Numbered from the stretch's first letter, positions 1 through 11,620 are shown. The stretch is DNA of 64,000 bases from Pseudisothecium myosuroides (GCA_951799445.1 OX637289.1:3884501-3948500), one strand, 5' to 3'. The notes: generated by a model from the sequence alone, not told the origin. Numbers and translations: made by a program.

Positions 1-587
1 TCTGGTTCCTAAGACTCAAAACAACTAGAACCTCAAAGCTCCAAATTTTAAAACAACCTAAACATAAATAGGTCTGAGATTTCAGATGAGCCTCTCAAAA
101 AACTCTAGTTCTATACAGGCATTTCAAAGTGTCTGGTTCGGTGGTTCCTAGTTGAGAACCTCCTCCAAGTGCTCCAATTTTGCCAACTTAACGAATAGGA
201 TTTCCACTGATTTACTGATGATTGGTGGCAGTCTGTGGCATTCTATCCCAACTCCCTAGACTACCTACCGCCGGCTCCTTAGAGCTACATGTACTTCATC
301 ACCAACCGAGACTTCATCGTCGAACACAGATGACCCAGAGTACACATGGCTTGTGTAGATTAATTGAGGCCGAAGCTCACTACCGAGGCTTGATCAACCC
401 TGGGCCTGCTATAACGCCCAGTCCCTCCTGCCCATCGACACTTTGAGAATTTCCGTTGCTTAGCGATTACATGTTCCGTGACCAGAGCTAAAGCCGTAGT
501 TACAATAATCCAGTCAGGCTGCAGTGGACAAGGGCCCGATCGCACTGACAGAGGGACTTGATTTCTAATTTCTTGTAGTTTGAAGCA
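1..587 (+). promoter_or_regulatory. Upstream region of the 588 gene (conserved with block B)
   Basis: No gene is seen. The last 300 bases are strongly conserved with 24870-25172. Copy B has a clear TATATAGA at 24978-24985, and the matching place here (about 409-415) reads TATAAC, a weaker TATA box. If transcription starts about 30 bases downstream, the 5' leader is roughly 140-150 bases. This is inference from position and conservation. Confidence 0.4.
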
Positions 588-1154
588 ATGGCTTCCATTC
601 TAGATCGTTTTGAGAGCACCGACAGGCAGCTCGTCGAGAGAATCGAGCAATATCTCGCAGAGCAAGACCAGACAGTTATTCGATTTCAGAGAGCGACTGC
701 GAGATTGCGGATTGCTCGGTTGCGGAATTACACAACGCATCGCTCTCAGCCCACGGAACTGGAAGCTTTGCAAGAGATACTTGAAATCGCGAGGGCGAGG
801 GTGCGAAGGCGATTGACTGAGCGATTAAACCACGGCACAGTGCATCACCTGTCGCGAGGGATCAGAAACCATGAACGTCGCCAAAAGGTACAAGGAATGG
901 TGCAAAGGGCGGTGCCGTTTCCTCAACGCGCGCACCGACGTCGCCCAGTACTCTCCACGGACCAGCAGGATCATCACCAGCAGGGAGAAAATGTTGTGCA
1001 TGAACAAATTGCGAGATTGCAGGGGGACCAGGATCATCGCCAGGACATAGTCGACTATATTGTGAATGAGCAAATCGCGAGGTTGGAGGGGTTGCAGCTG
1101 CAAGACACAGTCGGGCATCACCCGGTGCTTCCACCAGTACTGTCCTCTCACATG
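588..1154 (+). CDS. Hypothetical coiled-coil-like protein, exon 1 (copy A)
   Basis: This open frame of 189 codons starts at an ATG (context agcaATGG) and stays open to a GT donor at 1155; read unspliced it would run to 1279. I do not recognise the family. The product is rich in Arg, Gln, His and Leu, with heptad-like helical stretches near residues 12-45 and 55-80. It carries a repeated phrase, EQIARLQ near 142 and EQIARLE near 162. No signal peptide or RING cysteines are present. The paralogue at 25173 has the same 567-base length with no indel and about 30 amino-acid differences, while flanking DNA does have indels. That supports past coding constraint, but most changes are replacements, so present selection looks weak. 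It could be a decaying gene family member. Confidence 0.5.
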
Positions 1155-1347
1155 GTGATCCTTTTCATTGAGTTAGCAATTTTGTTTCATTTGCAGTACT
1201 TAATTTATACAATTAAGTGTGCAAATCTGGAACCTCGACAGGTCCTACTTATGAAAGGAAACATCGCTTGCCAATGACATTATTTCTTGGTAACCGGTGG
1301 ATTACCACCAATCTAATGGAAACTCATTAATTGTGTTTACCCTGCAG
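1155..1347 (+). other. Probable intron of the 588 gene
   Basis: It starts GTGATCC after ...CACATG and ends ...TTTACCCTGCAG, a good plant acceptor. The paralogous intron (25740-25933) starts GTAATCC and ends with the same acceptor. Sequence similarity drops and indels appear inside, as expected of an intron. Splicing in phase 0 would give a stop five codons into the next exon in both copies. Confidence 0.5.
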
Positions 1348-1551
1348 CATGCCGGAATCGAGTAGTATTTGCAATAAATGGACAGGACGACTATGTCAAG
1401 GATTTCAAGGTGGCTGGTGCTTCGCCCAGGGTCGCCTACATGAATCGAGACCCCTGTGGCCACAAGATCTGGAGGAGATTTGCAGTACTGCAAGTACATG
1501 GCTGAAACTTACGTTCATAGGAGCGACACATATCACTGCTTGATCAGGCCG
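1348..1551 (+). pseudogene. Conserved 3' exon-like block, copy A (frame unresolved)
   Basis: This block follows the acceptor at 1347 and is very similar to 25934-26142; the first 130 bases differ at about four positions, a tighter match than in exon 1. Three readings exist. The phase-0 continuation stops after HAGIE. The frame beginning ATG at 1349 gives a Cys-rich peptide (motif GGWCFAQGR). The frame from 1350 (RVVFAINGQD...) looks most protein-like and has a TGA at 1503-1505, where copy B reads on 17 codons. Either this is 3' UTR, or the true upstream exon uses another phase and copy A is truncated. Confidence 0.35.
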
Positions 1552-2175
1552 CTGCGCAGCCGTTGCTAGGAGGGGGGAGCCTAGTGTATTTTCTTGTCTT
1601 TTAGAATGTTCGTGGAGCTAGACATTTAGATTTGGATGCTACAGATCTACCATTGGTAGCTCAGGTTTCGCACATGCGTTCATGTTTTGTTTAATATGTT
1701 ACGTGATGCACTTATGAGACTACGTATGCTAATTAGCACATTCTTGTTTTTGGATAAAACCAATTTTTCACTCTGCAATGAACTTGTCTACTTTACGATT
1801 TCAGGTGACATAAATGGTAGTGGATGCGGAGTGCAAGCTAGTAATTAAACCAGTTGAGTTAATTAGTGACTCCGACTAAATTAGTTTCTAGAGGATACCT
1901 CGGCCCGAAGGCAGCAGACATGGGACGACTCCGGTCATATCAAGAGATGGATATATATATATTTGTTAGGATGTAGTGAATTTGGTGATGTCTCAGTCGA
2001 TCGATTGATAGATCAGATCTATGCCTATTAGTTTGCAGAGCCTGGCCACTTCAAACTCACAATCTTGGTGATTTCAAAGAATCCATTTACACAACTTATG
2101 AATGATCGCAAATTCAGTACATACTATGATTCAAATGCCTAAACGTACGGAAATGCTTGGACATATAATACTTAT

Positions 2176-2369
2176 ATGGGCAATTTTGTTAAAATGGCGG
2201 TATTCCAAGTGCCACTTTGACAGTGTGCCATTTTCATCATCTATGACAAATGTAGATTTCAGAACGGTCGTTCTGAACCATCTAGCACTAGTATAGATTT
2301 AGAATGGCTGTTCTAAACTGTTTTCATGCCATTTTAAAATAATATTGCCATTTTAACGAAATTGCCCAT
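2176..2369. mobile_element. MITE, ATGGGCAATTTC family (family M1), 194 bp
   Basis: It has terminal inverted repeats of over 20 bp beginning ATGGGCAATTT and is flanked by 4-bp target duplications TTAT (2172-2175 and 2370-2373). The paralogous site in block B (about 26735-26742) lacks the element and has one copy of the target. No coding capacity. Superfamily not assigned; 4-bp duplications exclude hAT, Mutator and mariner. Confidence 0.85.
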
Positions 2370-2399
2370 TTATGGTCATGTTTGTTATGATAGTGTGTT

Positions 2400-4340
2400 T
2401 CAGAGTACAAAAATTGTGCGATTGACGAGCACAAAGCTCTAGAGACTTATGATTGGCACAAGGAAAGTAGAGTGTGATCCCTTATGGGATTTAATGAAAC
2501 GTTTCCCAGCTCTTTCCCTGAATAATAGCAAAATCTGTGGAGGTAAAAATTGGACCATTACCTCATGGTAATGACCAACTTCATGATTTAGGATTACCAC
2601 ATGGTATTCTAGTGTTGGATTACCTCATGGTAATGCATCGAGGTAAAAAATTGGTGAGAATATTATGAGAAATATCAATATGTATACATTATTTAACAAT
2701 TTATAATATAATATATACAGTACAATATAATGTCGTACTCTGTGTAATACAATGATATATTATACAATGTTCTATACATATTTCTTGTATAAATGAAGTA
2801 TGTATTGTAGGAATATGTGAATGAGACTTGTCTATTATACTTCATGGGAGTCTCACCAAGGACAATGCTTATGGGATAATGTCTACAACAAAGAATCACA
2901 TGGTAAAATCACATTTTTTTTGGAAATGTATTAGCATGTGGGAAAGATACATGACTTTGCCTGTTCATGTGTTTATTGTTTGCTGAATTCGCACTTTACC
3001 ACATGGTGAACTCATATTTCCCTTTCATGAACAGTAGAAAGAGGGAAATGTAACGCACTTTGCTTTATGGTGCATCAGGTAAAGCTTGCTACCTTCCCTG
3101 TGTGGTATGTACTTAAGATTCCCGACATTCATATGGAAAAGTGCTCATTTCTTAAAATTTTGCTAGGGTAAATGGATATTAATTATTTACAATCTGACAT
3201 ACTGATTCAGTCTTCACATTTATTTATATGTTCACGTGCATTGAAATGGCGTGTTTCTGAACGCCAATTTTGATATTCAAGTTAGTGCCCAGAGCAGAAA
3301 GAATAGGACTAATCAGTAATGTAGATTTTTGTTGCATGACTCAAACTCCCTGTCCAATATCGGCAAACTTCATTAACTTGGCGGAATTCTTACATTTACA
3401 CAACTCTCCAAGAACTAGGACTGGTATAGGCTATAGTGTGAAGTTCAGGTCAAGCGTCCTGAAATTAATGTGCAAAAGTGGTGGAATTTTGTCATTTTTA
3501 GACGTAATTGACACTGAAATCTGTCATTTCCACGAATTTCGATGAAGTTTGTCATACTTGCCATATTCTTAAAAATGGCTTGTTTCAGAATTTCAGAGTG
3601 TCAAAATCGTATCATTCAAATGTGCAGAGCACTTCAAACTAGGACAGGTGTACGGCTGAGGTTTCAGTTGATTGACTTGGAAAATGTTTGAATTCTTGAA
3701 AACAGGCATTCTAACGAACATGACGATAATATTCGATAAAGTGTCTTAAATGGTTCATAACTGATAAGAATGTCTTGAATGTTACCAATGCTACAATAAT
3801 ACAATCGTAAAGTCTAGAAGCAAATGGACGTCGATCGTGTTCTTCACGTCCTGATCGAATGACATAAGCAGAAATGAAACAGAGCTTTATATTTTATTGA
3901 TCAGCAGACTCAAGAAAAATGGCGCACTAATTTCCAAATCAGAGAACTACACGGTGTAGCTCACCATCGTAATTTGAAGAGACAAAGATGCGCCTTAATT
4001 TAAGTCACTCAAAGACCAATATTTCTAATCCATCAAGCCAGTACCAATATAAATTCCTAATTAATCTTATTCTATACCAAGCACGAACCCGCGCACGAAC
4101 GCGCATCTCAAATGCTAGACTCACCAATCACAATCAAGAGAAGCTTGAGCGACGTTCGTTCAGCTACTTTCGTTGTTAATGCGACGTCGGTAGCTAGCAA
4201 GTAAATCACAAATGCAATCAATCAACCGATCGAAATACAAAATTGTCAGTATTACTCCGGACATGGAATCGACGGCAGTGCAAACGACTTATCCATCTGA
4301 ACGACGTTCAGGAGATCGCCCTTCCAATGCATTCTTGCAT
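2400..4340. other. Gene-free stretch of block A
   Basis: AT-rich DNA. Positions 2540-2640 hold three short palindromic ACCTCATGGTAATG-like phrases. Positions 2480-3100 have no counterpart in block B and may be an old insertion, but I could not find its ends. From 3100 on it matches 27050-28330. Short ORFs here are not conserved in frame between the copies, so I call no gene. Confidence 0.5.
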
Positions 4341-4562
4341 TCACGACTTTTTGTTGCAGTAAGGGCAGTTTTCAGGCAGGCAAACGTGACGATTAGGAGT
4401 TGGATCTCCTTCAGCAGCCGCATGTTGACGTGCAGTACTCAAGCTCCTTCTGGGGGTGCTGCATTTGGGGCAGTCACCTCCTAGCAGGCAATGGTGATCG
4501 GTAGTGCGATTCCCATCTCCTTCGGAGGCTGACGCAAGCAGCTGCTGCAAAAGAGAGTCCAT
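4341..4562 (-). CDS. Small Cys/His-motif protein, 73 aa (copy A)
   Basis: This intact minus-strand ORF has a favourable start context (A at -3, G at +4). The product has two spaced clusters, HHC-x5-CPKC near residues 22-32 and HVC-x4-CPYC near 58-68, which could each contribute to a zinc site. The start is MDSLLQQLLASASEG. The paralogue at 28332 keeps length, start, stop and every Cys/His. Of ten nucleotide differences, nine change an amino acid, so the pair shows no clear purifying selection outside the clusters. No family recognised. It could be a real short zinc-binding protein or a chance ORF in a recent duplication. Confidence 0.4.
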   Translation of the reverse strand: MDSLLQQLLASASEGDGNRTTDHHCLLGGDCPKCSTPRRSLSTARQHAAAEGDPTPNRHVCLPENCPYCNKKS

Positions 4563-6090
4563 GATCGCTGCCGAAACTCACGAAGTGCTACAAGACGCTC
4601 GGTGGGTCTGACTGATACAACTGATACAGCAAATTGCTGCTGAAAGCAACGTGGCTGAAACGCTCACTCGGAATGAAAGACTCAGGAGCTGGGCAATGAA
4701 GGTCAAGGCACTGGATCCACAAACTGGAGATGATGATCAAATAGCTAGGTAAGTGTGGAGTTTCTTTTGGAATCGACATGAATTTATACAGCGAGTCCTG
4801 CTTGCCTGGCAGACAAATTAATACCACTTGATTAAGCATGTCAGGCTAACTTCCTTTTCAGACCAATTTATTACCAATACAATTTCTAGTAAACAGAGTC
4901 TCCAAACGTAAGTTCCGGGTCCAAACTCACTATATGTCCAGAGACTCCAAACGTAAGTTCCGGGTCCAAACTCACTGTATGTCCAGAGACTCCACCAAAA
5001 GCATTCTCAATAATTGGACGTTTCATCACATTAATCATTTAATTGACAGTCAATTGGTCCCATCCGACTGGCAATGACAAACAATTAGCCTAACGAGCTG
5101 TTTACATTATTTTCCAGCTTGCAGACAGCATGGTTTGTAATGCAATTCGTCTCCAAATTAACCAAGATTAATGACTGGATGCTACATCGGGTTGAATAAC
5201 GGAATTGAAGTCGTGCATTGGTTGGTAACAAATTGCAGAGGTCAAGCTTCAGTACGCAATTCCACGAACTGGATCTGCTTGGAAGTTCGGGACAGAGCAG
5301 TGGTCGATCGTGGCATGCAGTCAACGTCGCTCCCAAGACCAAGAGTAGTAGCAAGTCTCTGACTTTGGATGTTGCCAAGACCAACCAAACCAAATTTTTG
5401 CTAGGCCCCTCCTCCCCGTCTCGCCCCACTCTCCCAATCCACAAGAACTGTGCAATCAGCTGCTGACTTGAATTTGGATTCGAAAGAGCGAGTTTCTTGC
5501 TTTCCTGTAGAATTGTTGTATTCCCGCACACCCTTCTGCGATTGCGGGTAGTGACAAGCGTCTTGATGGCTGTGCACAAGTGGCTGACTGTTGTCTCTGT
5601 CCGACCATCCGAGGCACCAAAGTCGCTTGGGTCCTCTGGATGATGGCCACGATCCCACGTACGGATTGCCAGGAGCCGGCACTTTGGGCGAAGCACATCA
5701 GTTGAAGTAATTGTGGGCAGTCTGAGTCGGCAGCTGGAATTAATTTTTAGGGTCAACGGAGAATTCTGGTGCTTCGTTGCCAGTCTTGGAAACACGATCA
5801 CATGAGCTTAGATCGATCGGCGTTGCTCCATTTGGTCTGTTGTCTGTACCGTCGGTGATCGATTTGGAAAGTTCTGAATGGTTGAATGGTTGCGTCGATA
5901 TACTGTATCCGCGTTGAAATCACGATGTTGTTTTCTAAGGGAAAGTTCTGAGTGCACCCGAAGGCGACTGAATATTAAGCTACTGAACTTTGTTCCTGCG
6001 GACTGTTAAATTCAAGTCTTAGGTAAATTTTGTTTGGTCTTCTTGGTAATTGAAACATGTTCAATCACAGGCAGCTCATTCTAATCCGTG
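4563..6090. other. Conserved between blocks A and B, no firm gene
   Basis: The stretch aligns with 28554-30400. The minus strand at 5085-5801 is open for 238 codons, but the paralogue is broken by several non-triplet indels and shifts frame repeatedly. I therefore do not call a gene. It may be a decayed exon or a non-coding transcript. Confidence 0.4.
4901..4990. repeat. 45-bp tandem duplication
   Basis: Two adjacent 45-base units begin TCCAAACGTAAGTTCCGGG (4901 and 4946) and differ at one base. Block B has a single unit near 28925, so the second copy arose after the segmental duplication. Confidence 0.9.
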
Positions 6091-6170
6091 GTGTGCAAAA
6101 TGTACCTTGTGCTTACATGGTCCCATGAGTGCTGTGGGATCATGTACCATGAGTGTACATTTTGCACACA
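6091..6170. repeat. Conserved imperfect hairpin (copy A)
   Basis: GTGTGCAAAATGTAC at the left pairs with GTACATTTTGCACAC at the right, and the stem continues with mismatches through TACATGG/CCATGTA towards a small loop. The same hairpin is in block B at 30403-30481. It could be a miRNA-like foldback or a small MITE. Confidence 0.6.
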
Positions 6171-6661
6171 TGATATTCAATTTGAGCTGCATTGTGATGT
6201 TTTTTGGACAATTCATGCTTAATTTATGAGTTTTTATAGTGATGGATATATGTATACCCAAAATCATTAGGTTCAAGTCCTTAATGTCAATTTTGGGTGT
6301 TTACAAGAACCATCAGTCCTTAATTATGTCACATGTAATATGAATTTGGATGTTTGCAAGAAACATCAAACCTTAATTATGTCACATGTAATATGCTAGA
6401 CTTGTCATTTGCTGTAACTTTTGAAGCACAAACTTGATGAATTTGATTTCTTTTTATTAGAGATGGATGTTTCTATTGTAGTTATATCCTTACTTTTTAG
6501 AAATAAAAAAAAACTTATGTATTTAAAAGTCTATTTTGCTAATTTGTCAAACTTTCACTCTTTTAGGTTAAGGGGATTTGAGTATAATTGGCCTATTGGA
6601 TATCTAAAATTAATGATCTAGAACTAAATCTTTTGTCATTATTTTCTAAGTGGGTGGGCAT

Positions 6662-7742
6662 GGGTGAATGCAAGAAACACCTGCCAATTTTGTTGCGTTT
6701 TTATAGTACTCATGATTTTTCTTCTAGAATACTATAAAAATAAAAAAATAATTTTAAAAAAACCAAAAAAATATGGCTGACAATACACCTTTAAGCTGAA
6801 GGTAACCACCAAAGGAAATGCATAGAAAAATTCTTTAAGCTAGAAAACTAGAAAAGTGCCAAATCTCAAGAGTCAAGAAAATGGATATCTTGATGTATAA
6901 ATTAGTTAAAAATAGGAAAAATAAATAAATACGTAAAATGAAAATTGTCCATTTGTAAGAACTCTGTGGAGATGGTCATTCACCCAAAAAAACTCCAAAA
7001 TAATATTTTATATGTTTCAAAATGCAAGCAGAAAGAAGAGCACTTTGTGGACTTCCACACCATGTACAATTTATTATTTTTAGAATTCCTTTAAACTTTA
7101 GCTACAAGTCTACTAGAAGACCATGCCCTCCAAATTTCAGCTCAAAATTCGTTTTTTGGGTACTAAATAGTACTAAACCCCTCCAAATTGACAAGTGTGA
7201 CATAAAATTGGGGGCTATTTTTGGACAATAAAATATTTTTGAAAATTACCAAAAAATTAGATAAGGTGTATAATAGTCATGAATACTTTGTATATAAATC
7301 TTGAGTCATTTGAAGCTAGAACGCAAAATTTATAACCAAAAAACAAATTAGAACGCAAGGTGTGACACAAAATAGTACAAACATTAGAGAAAAATTGAAC
7401 CCTTTAGAGGGCTGCTAGAATGTGACAAACCAAGCTATTAAAAGCTTGGTCTGTCACACCAAGCCGACTGCTGCGGTGAGCAGTCAGCTTTCGTGATTTT
7501 TTTTTTTAATTTTTTTTTTTAATAATTTTTTTAAGATTAAAAAAAATAAATAAATAAATTTACTTGGAGTTTTTGTTTCTTGCGTCACTGTCGCAGCAGA
7601 AACTGCTGCGCGGAAATAGGGGAAAAACTAATTTTTTTGGAAAAAAAAAGTAAATTTCAGGGTCCCTCGGAGGGCTGTGGAGCAGCCCTCCGGAGGGCCT
7701 AGATTTTCTCTAATGGTATTTGAGTGTTTCTTGCATTCACCC
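6662..7742. mobile_element. Foldback element, GGGTGAATGC ends (family F), 1081 bp
   Basis: It begins GGGTGAATGCAAGAAACACC and ends with the inverted TTTCTTGCATTCACCC. Target duplication GCAT lies at 6658-6661 and 7743-7746. Internal sequence matches the element at 37090. ORFs inside (for example 7022-7231) recur in other copies as repeat sequence, not as host genes. Confidence 0.75.
7382..7721. mobile_element. Possible nested small element with CATTAGAGAAA ends
   Basis: ACATTAGAGAAAAATTGA plus AGGGCTGCT on the left is inverted on the right as AGCAGCCCTCC...TTTTCTCTAATG. The interior has GC-rich stems (GACTGCTGCGGTGAGCAGTC) unlike the AT-rich host element. Related ends may bound the insert at 32026-33323. 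The target duplication is not certain. Confidence 0.45.
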
Positions 7743-7746
7743 GCAT

Positions 7747-9689
7747 ATTCCTACAAAGGGGTGTCTAGAATTATATTGTTTCATATCTTCTACGCTTGTG
7801 TAAATAGGGTTCTTTAACATGCACTTCTAAACATTGGAGATGGTTTCAAGCTCATTCATTTGTTGAAATTTTGTTACCATCAAATGCTCACAAACGGTTA
7901 ATTTTTAATTTCTTTGTAAATTTTTTTTCTTATTTTTTCAAACAAAAAATTTGAAGTATCTGTTTTCTTGAGATTTTTTCCCTCTCTAGTTTCCTACTTT
8001 TGAAAATCTTTCTATGTTTTTCCTTCTTAGGGCACCATCTTCTTAAAGGTGTATACATTGGCTATATTTTTTTATATTTTTTTTAAATGATTTTTCTAAT
8101 TTTAAAGTACTTCCAAAAAATAGCATGAAAACAACCAAAATGGTACAAAACCTGTGAGTCATTTTTGCAATCACCCTTAAATTGTTAAATTGGTACAACT
8201 TAAATTAGAACTTCAAGGCATGTAAATAGGGAGTCATATTGACATCAAAACAACGGACCATTAAGTTAATGTGGGGATTAATGTCAATGTGATGTCATGT
8301 TAACATGTGTTGGATAAAGGCAAGATGGATTCTAGAAGGATTATCATTCTAATGCTAAAATGGCACTCAAATGATTAGACATTGTTTTGATGCTAGAATA
8401 GGTTAAAACTAATGTTAGGTAATTTTGATGTAAAAATTGTACCACTTGTGCTCTGAAATGAATACATGCAGCTTAGACTACCATAGTACGCCATATATTT
8501 CAATGATGAAATGACTCCACAATTACACTAATTTGGTGCTAAAATGTAACAATCTTAGATTGTTGGGAACTCTAACATGATGACTTTTGATGTTAAAATA
8601 GTAGCACAATTGTGCTAAAACCAAACTATATTTCAGTAAAATGACACTCATCAATGTATTTTTTATGCTTAACTAGCTATGAAATGTCAATATAAAAACA
8701 TGTTATTACAACACTAGCACCATACCCCAGGACCATACCACCCGGGATACCATCACATGCTTTTGATGCTAAAATGATGCCATGCAAGGATTAGCAAAGT
8801 AAAATCTTAGGTTTAGAAGTGGATAAGTAGAATTAATCTAGAGAAGTTTAGAACTAATTTAAACTTAGGAAAGTACTTGATTAGAAAAGTTAATGAAGGA
8901 TGAAGTCTAGACTAAAGAATGGATGACAATAGGTAGAATCCATTCATCCACGGCCAAATTCGGATCTTAGGATATCAATCCTAGCCTAGATCCATAGCCA
9001 AAATCTTAAATCAAATTGGAATTAGGAGCATCTAGAAAAAACATGGATGAAGTTTGAAGTATCGATTAGCAATCAAATTTCATCCGCGCATAACTTTTGC
9101 TAAGAGTATTAGATTTTTATGAATTTTATGTTTTTGGAAATGGCATGATCTTTTCTACAACCTAAGATTTCTAAATTTATAATTTCTCTATTTTTATAAG
9201 AAAATCACCGCGGCCTAGTTAGTTACCTTGTCCAAATCAATTCTTGCGCTTAGGCCTAGGTTGGGGTTCTTTTTGCAAGTAGTAGTATGTATTTAGGTAC
9301 TTAGGAAAAAATATTCATTTCTTGGAAGTCACAATGAACTAACGTTAGGTACTTGCTTAGTATAGAATTTTCTTGCTAGTTTAAGAACCTAGTTGTGAAA
9401 GTCTAATTATCAAGGGTAGATAATTAAATGCCCACATTATGCTAATTAATATCCAAACTTCATTCACCTAAATTCTACATACTATATAATTACAATGTGA
9501 TACAAACTATTTACTAATAAAGTCTATATACTAGCAATTGTTAATTTTAGATGTTTTTTTAATAATTAATTACAATTTGTGTGATTGTAATTCATTGAAT
9601 TTCAAGTACAATGACACAAAAGATGATACAAGCCTATGAAGAGCAACACTACAATAAGCTACTATTAGCAAATTATCTATCAAAGTACG
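7747..9689. other. Gene-free AT-rich stretch
   Basis: Positions 7747-8180 resemble 38360-38890 (diverged foldback sequence). The rest is unique AT-rich DNA with no ORF, RNA gene or clear repeat that I can support. Confidence 0.5.
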
Positions 9690-9796
9690 ATTTTTATAAA
9701 ATTGAAATTTGAAATGTTCAAAAAATGTATCAATACTTTTAGCAAGACTATTGGGTTCTTTATGCAACAGGGCGGGTCGGTCTTGCAACGGGATTA

Positions 9797-10413
9797 GAGC
9801 ATCTCCTGCAGCCTTCCAGATATCCCCTTCCCACTAGAATTTGGATGAAAAGCAATTAATTCTAGCGTTTGTCAGGTTCGGCCTCCTCTTTTCCCTCCAA
9901 AAAAGCCATTTTTACAAAGACTACTACAGGGGCCACTAGTCTTGGGATTAGCAAGCCGTCATAATAAATGCAAATTGTTTGACTTGTGATTGGTTGGAAT
10001 TTGGGAGTATATTTTGGGGAGTTGTATGACTTGTGATTGGTTGCACTACAAGAAAAAGGGGTGTTTTAAGTGAGATTTTAAGTATAATCCTAGACATATG
10101 ATTTTAAGTAATGACCTTTAAGCAAAATTTTAGCAAAATTTTACTTAAAACACATGTGTTTTAAGTAAAATTTTGCTGAAAATTTGCTTAAAGGTCATTA
10201 CTTAAAATCATATGTCTAGGACTATATTTAAAAATTCACTTAAAACATCCCTTTCTTTTGTAGTATTGGAAGTATGTTTTATGGAGTTGCACTATTGGGG
10301 ATACATTCAAGTGACAATTAGACAGATCTTGAATCACAGAGTGGGAATATATATATATATTTACACAAATGAAACGGCAAGCGGGGATATGTTGAGGGCT
10401 GCAGGAGATGCTC
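9797..10413. mobile_element. PIF/Harbinger-like (Tourist-type) MITE, 617 bp
   Basis: Inverted ends are GAGCATCTCCTGCAGCC and GGCTGCAGGAGATGCTC, with TTA target duplications at 9794-9796 and 10414-10416. The paralogous site near 39570 lacks it. The TTA duplication and GAGCATC end fit PIF/Harbinger. It has no transposase and is itself invaded at 10044. Confidence 0.9.
10044..10265. mobile_element. Nested CACTA-type MITE forming a near-perfect hairpin
   Basis: It starts CACTACAAGAAAAAGGG and ends CCCTTTCTTTTGTAGTA, with the 3-bp duplication TTG on both sides (10041-10043, 10266-10268). The two halves are near-perfect inverted copies around CACATGTG at about 10152, so a transcript would fold into a stem of roughly 95 bp. 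CACTACAAGAAA ends are typical of plant CACTA elements. Confidence 0.8.
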
Positions 10414-11164
10414 TTAGTTTTGCAGCAGGTCGTTACCTTAATTCCTGAACATTGAAAATCATAAAGTTTCATTGTGTTCCCAAAAATATCTTTTTAAAAT
10501 CTTATGGTGTATGGTAGAGCCACCCATTACCAACCAGACCCCCATGGCCAGTCAGTAGGGTGGTTCAAATGCAGCAGACGGTGAGAGTCATCTCCATTGT
10601 AGTTTTTGGGATTAATATTGGCTAAACTACTGCATGCGAACCTAGAGGCCATGACACATGGTCCTCATTTTCCATGACTCACTAAACATGGGTTATTCAC
10701 TCTCTGAGCAGTTTTCCAAGACTCTACATGTTGGACATAGGTCCAACGCAACTTTTGCCTTGCAAAATTCACTATAAATTGACTTCGGGTGATAAAATTA
10801 CCGAAATTTGGGCAATCCCCATCATTTCTGTCTTTACACCTGCAGAAATTTTTCCTTCACCTTCAAGTACCCCACATCATGTCCGCAGGTGCTTATTCGG
10901 TCAGTTATGGGTGGCTCCACTATAGTACTGTTGGATCACAACTTGTCGGTGTAAGCTTACACGCGTTGTTTCAGACTTTCAGTCTCCAATTAAAGAGTTA
11001 CGACTCCACTTTATTAGTCGGTACCGTTAGTTTCAGTGTGTGCTAGATTGTCATTTTCACCAACTTGAAATATGGCAAAATATCAGTCTGTTCTAGAACC
11101 TCAGATCCACAGTGCCTGATCTTAGTTTTTAGAGCTTCGCCCTTTGAAACAAACCATTAAATTT

Positions 11165-11456
11165 GCTCAGCGTCCCTGTGCAACAGATATCCAGCCAAGT
11201 CCAGCAAGTTCCTCAAAAAATTCGATAATATGTGGCTTTGTTCGCCTTTCTTTGGTAGCAGGGTAGGGAGATTGGTCACTTGGAATCTTGAAGAAACCCA
11301 AGTGTGGGGCCTTTAGATAGAGGTTCAGTGATGCTTATGCTGTTGTGTGTGTCTGTGTGGTATTTGGCTTTTTCTCCAGGGCGAGGCCCTTGGCTTTCCG
11401 CCGTTTGTTCTTTTAAATTTCTGGAATAAACTCCGGTTTAAAAATTAAAAAAAAAC
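11165..11456 (+). mobile_element. Retroposon (3' fragment or SINE-like) with A-rich tail
   Basis: The insert is absent from block D (about 52130). It ends AAAAATTAAAAAAAAA and has an imperfect direct repeat CCRTTAAATYT at 11154-11164 and 11457-11467. A GC-rich body and AATAAA before the tail fit reverse-transcription of an RNA. Source not recognised. Confidence 0.6.
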
Positions 11457-11620
11457 CCGTTAAATCTAATGACTACACCAGACTTACACTTTTTGACTCA
11501 GGATCACTTGGAACTAAACCTTTTTATTTGAATTAATTAGTTTTACTTCTGCTTTTTGATGTAAGAAGTTTATTCCTCCTGAAAAAACTCAAGTTATTAT
11601 TTTGAAGTTTGAAGTCTGTA

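Larger units (their letters stand above)
1..6620. repeat. Segmental duplication block A (pairs with 24576-30900)
   Basis: Base 1 of the window aligns with 24576, and similarity runs with small indels to about 6620/30900. It includes the upstream region, the exon at 588, the conserved block at 1348, the minus-strand ORF at 4341 and a hairpin at 6091. The similarity begins at the window edge, so the true left border is outside. The blocks differ by insertions: a 194-bp MITE at 2176 is only here, and a 311-bp MITE at 29885 is only in B. Seen directly by comparing the text; percent identity was not computed. Confidence 0.95.

Noticed and set aside
825..1151. Minus-strand ORFs over the 588 exon, and the same at 25410-25736
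   Set aside because: They mirror the plus-strand exon. Composition and start position favour the plus frame, and no motif supports the minus one.
5085..5801. 238-codon minus-strand ORF in block A
   Set aside because: The paralogue at 29147-29834 has several non-triplet indels and keeps only pieces in shifting frames, so the frame is not conserved.
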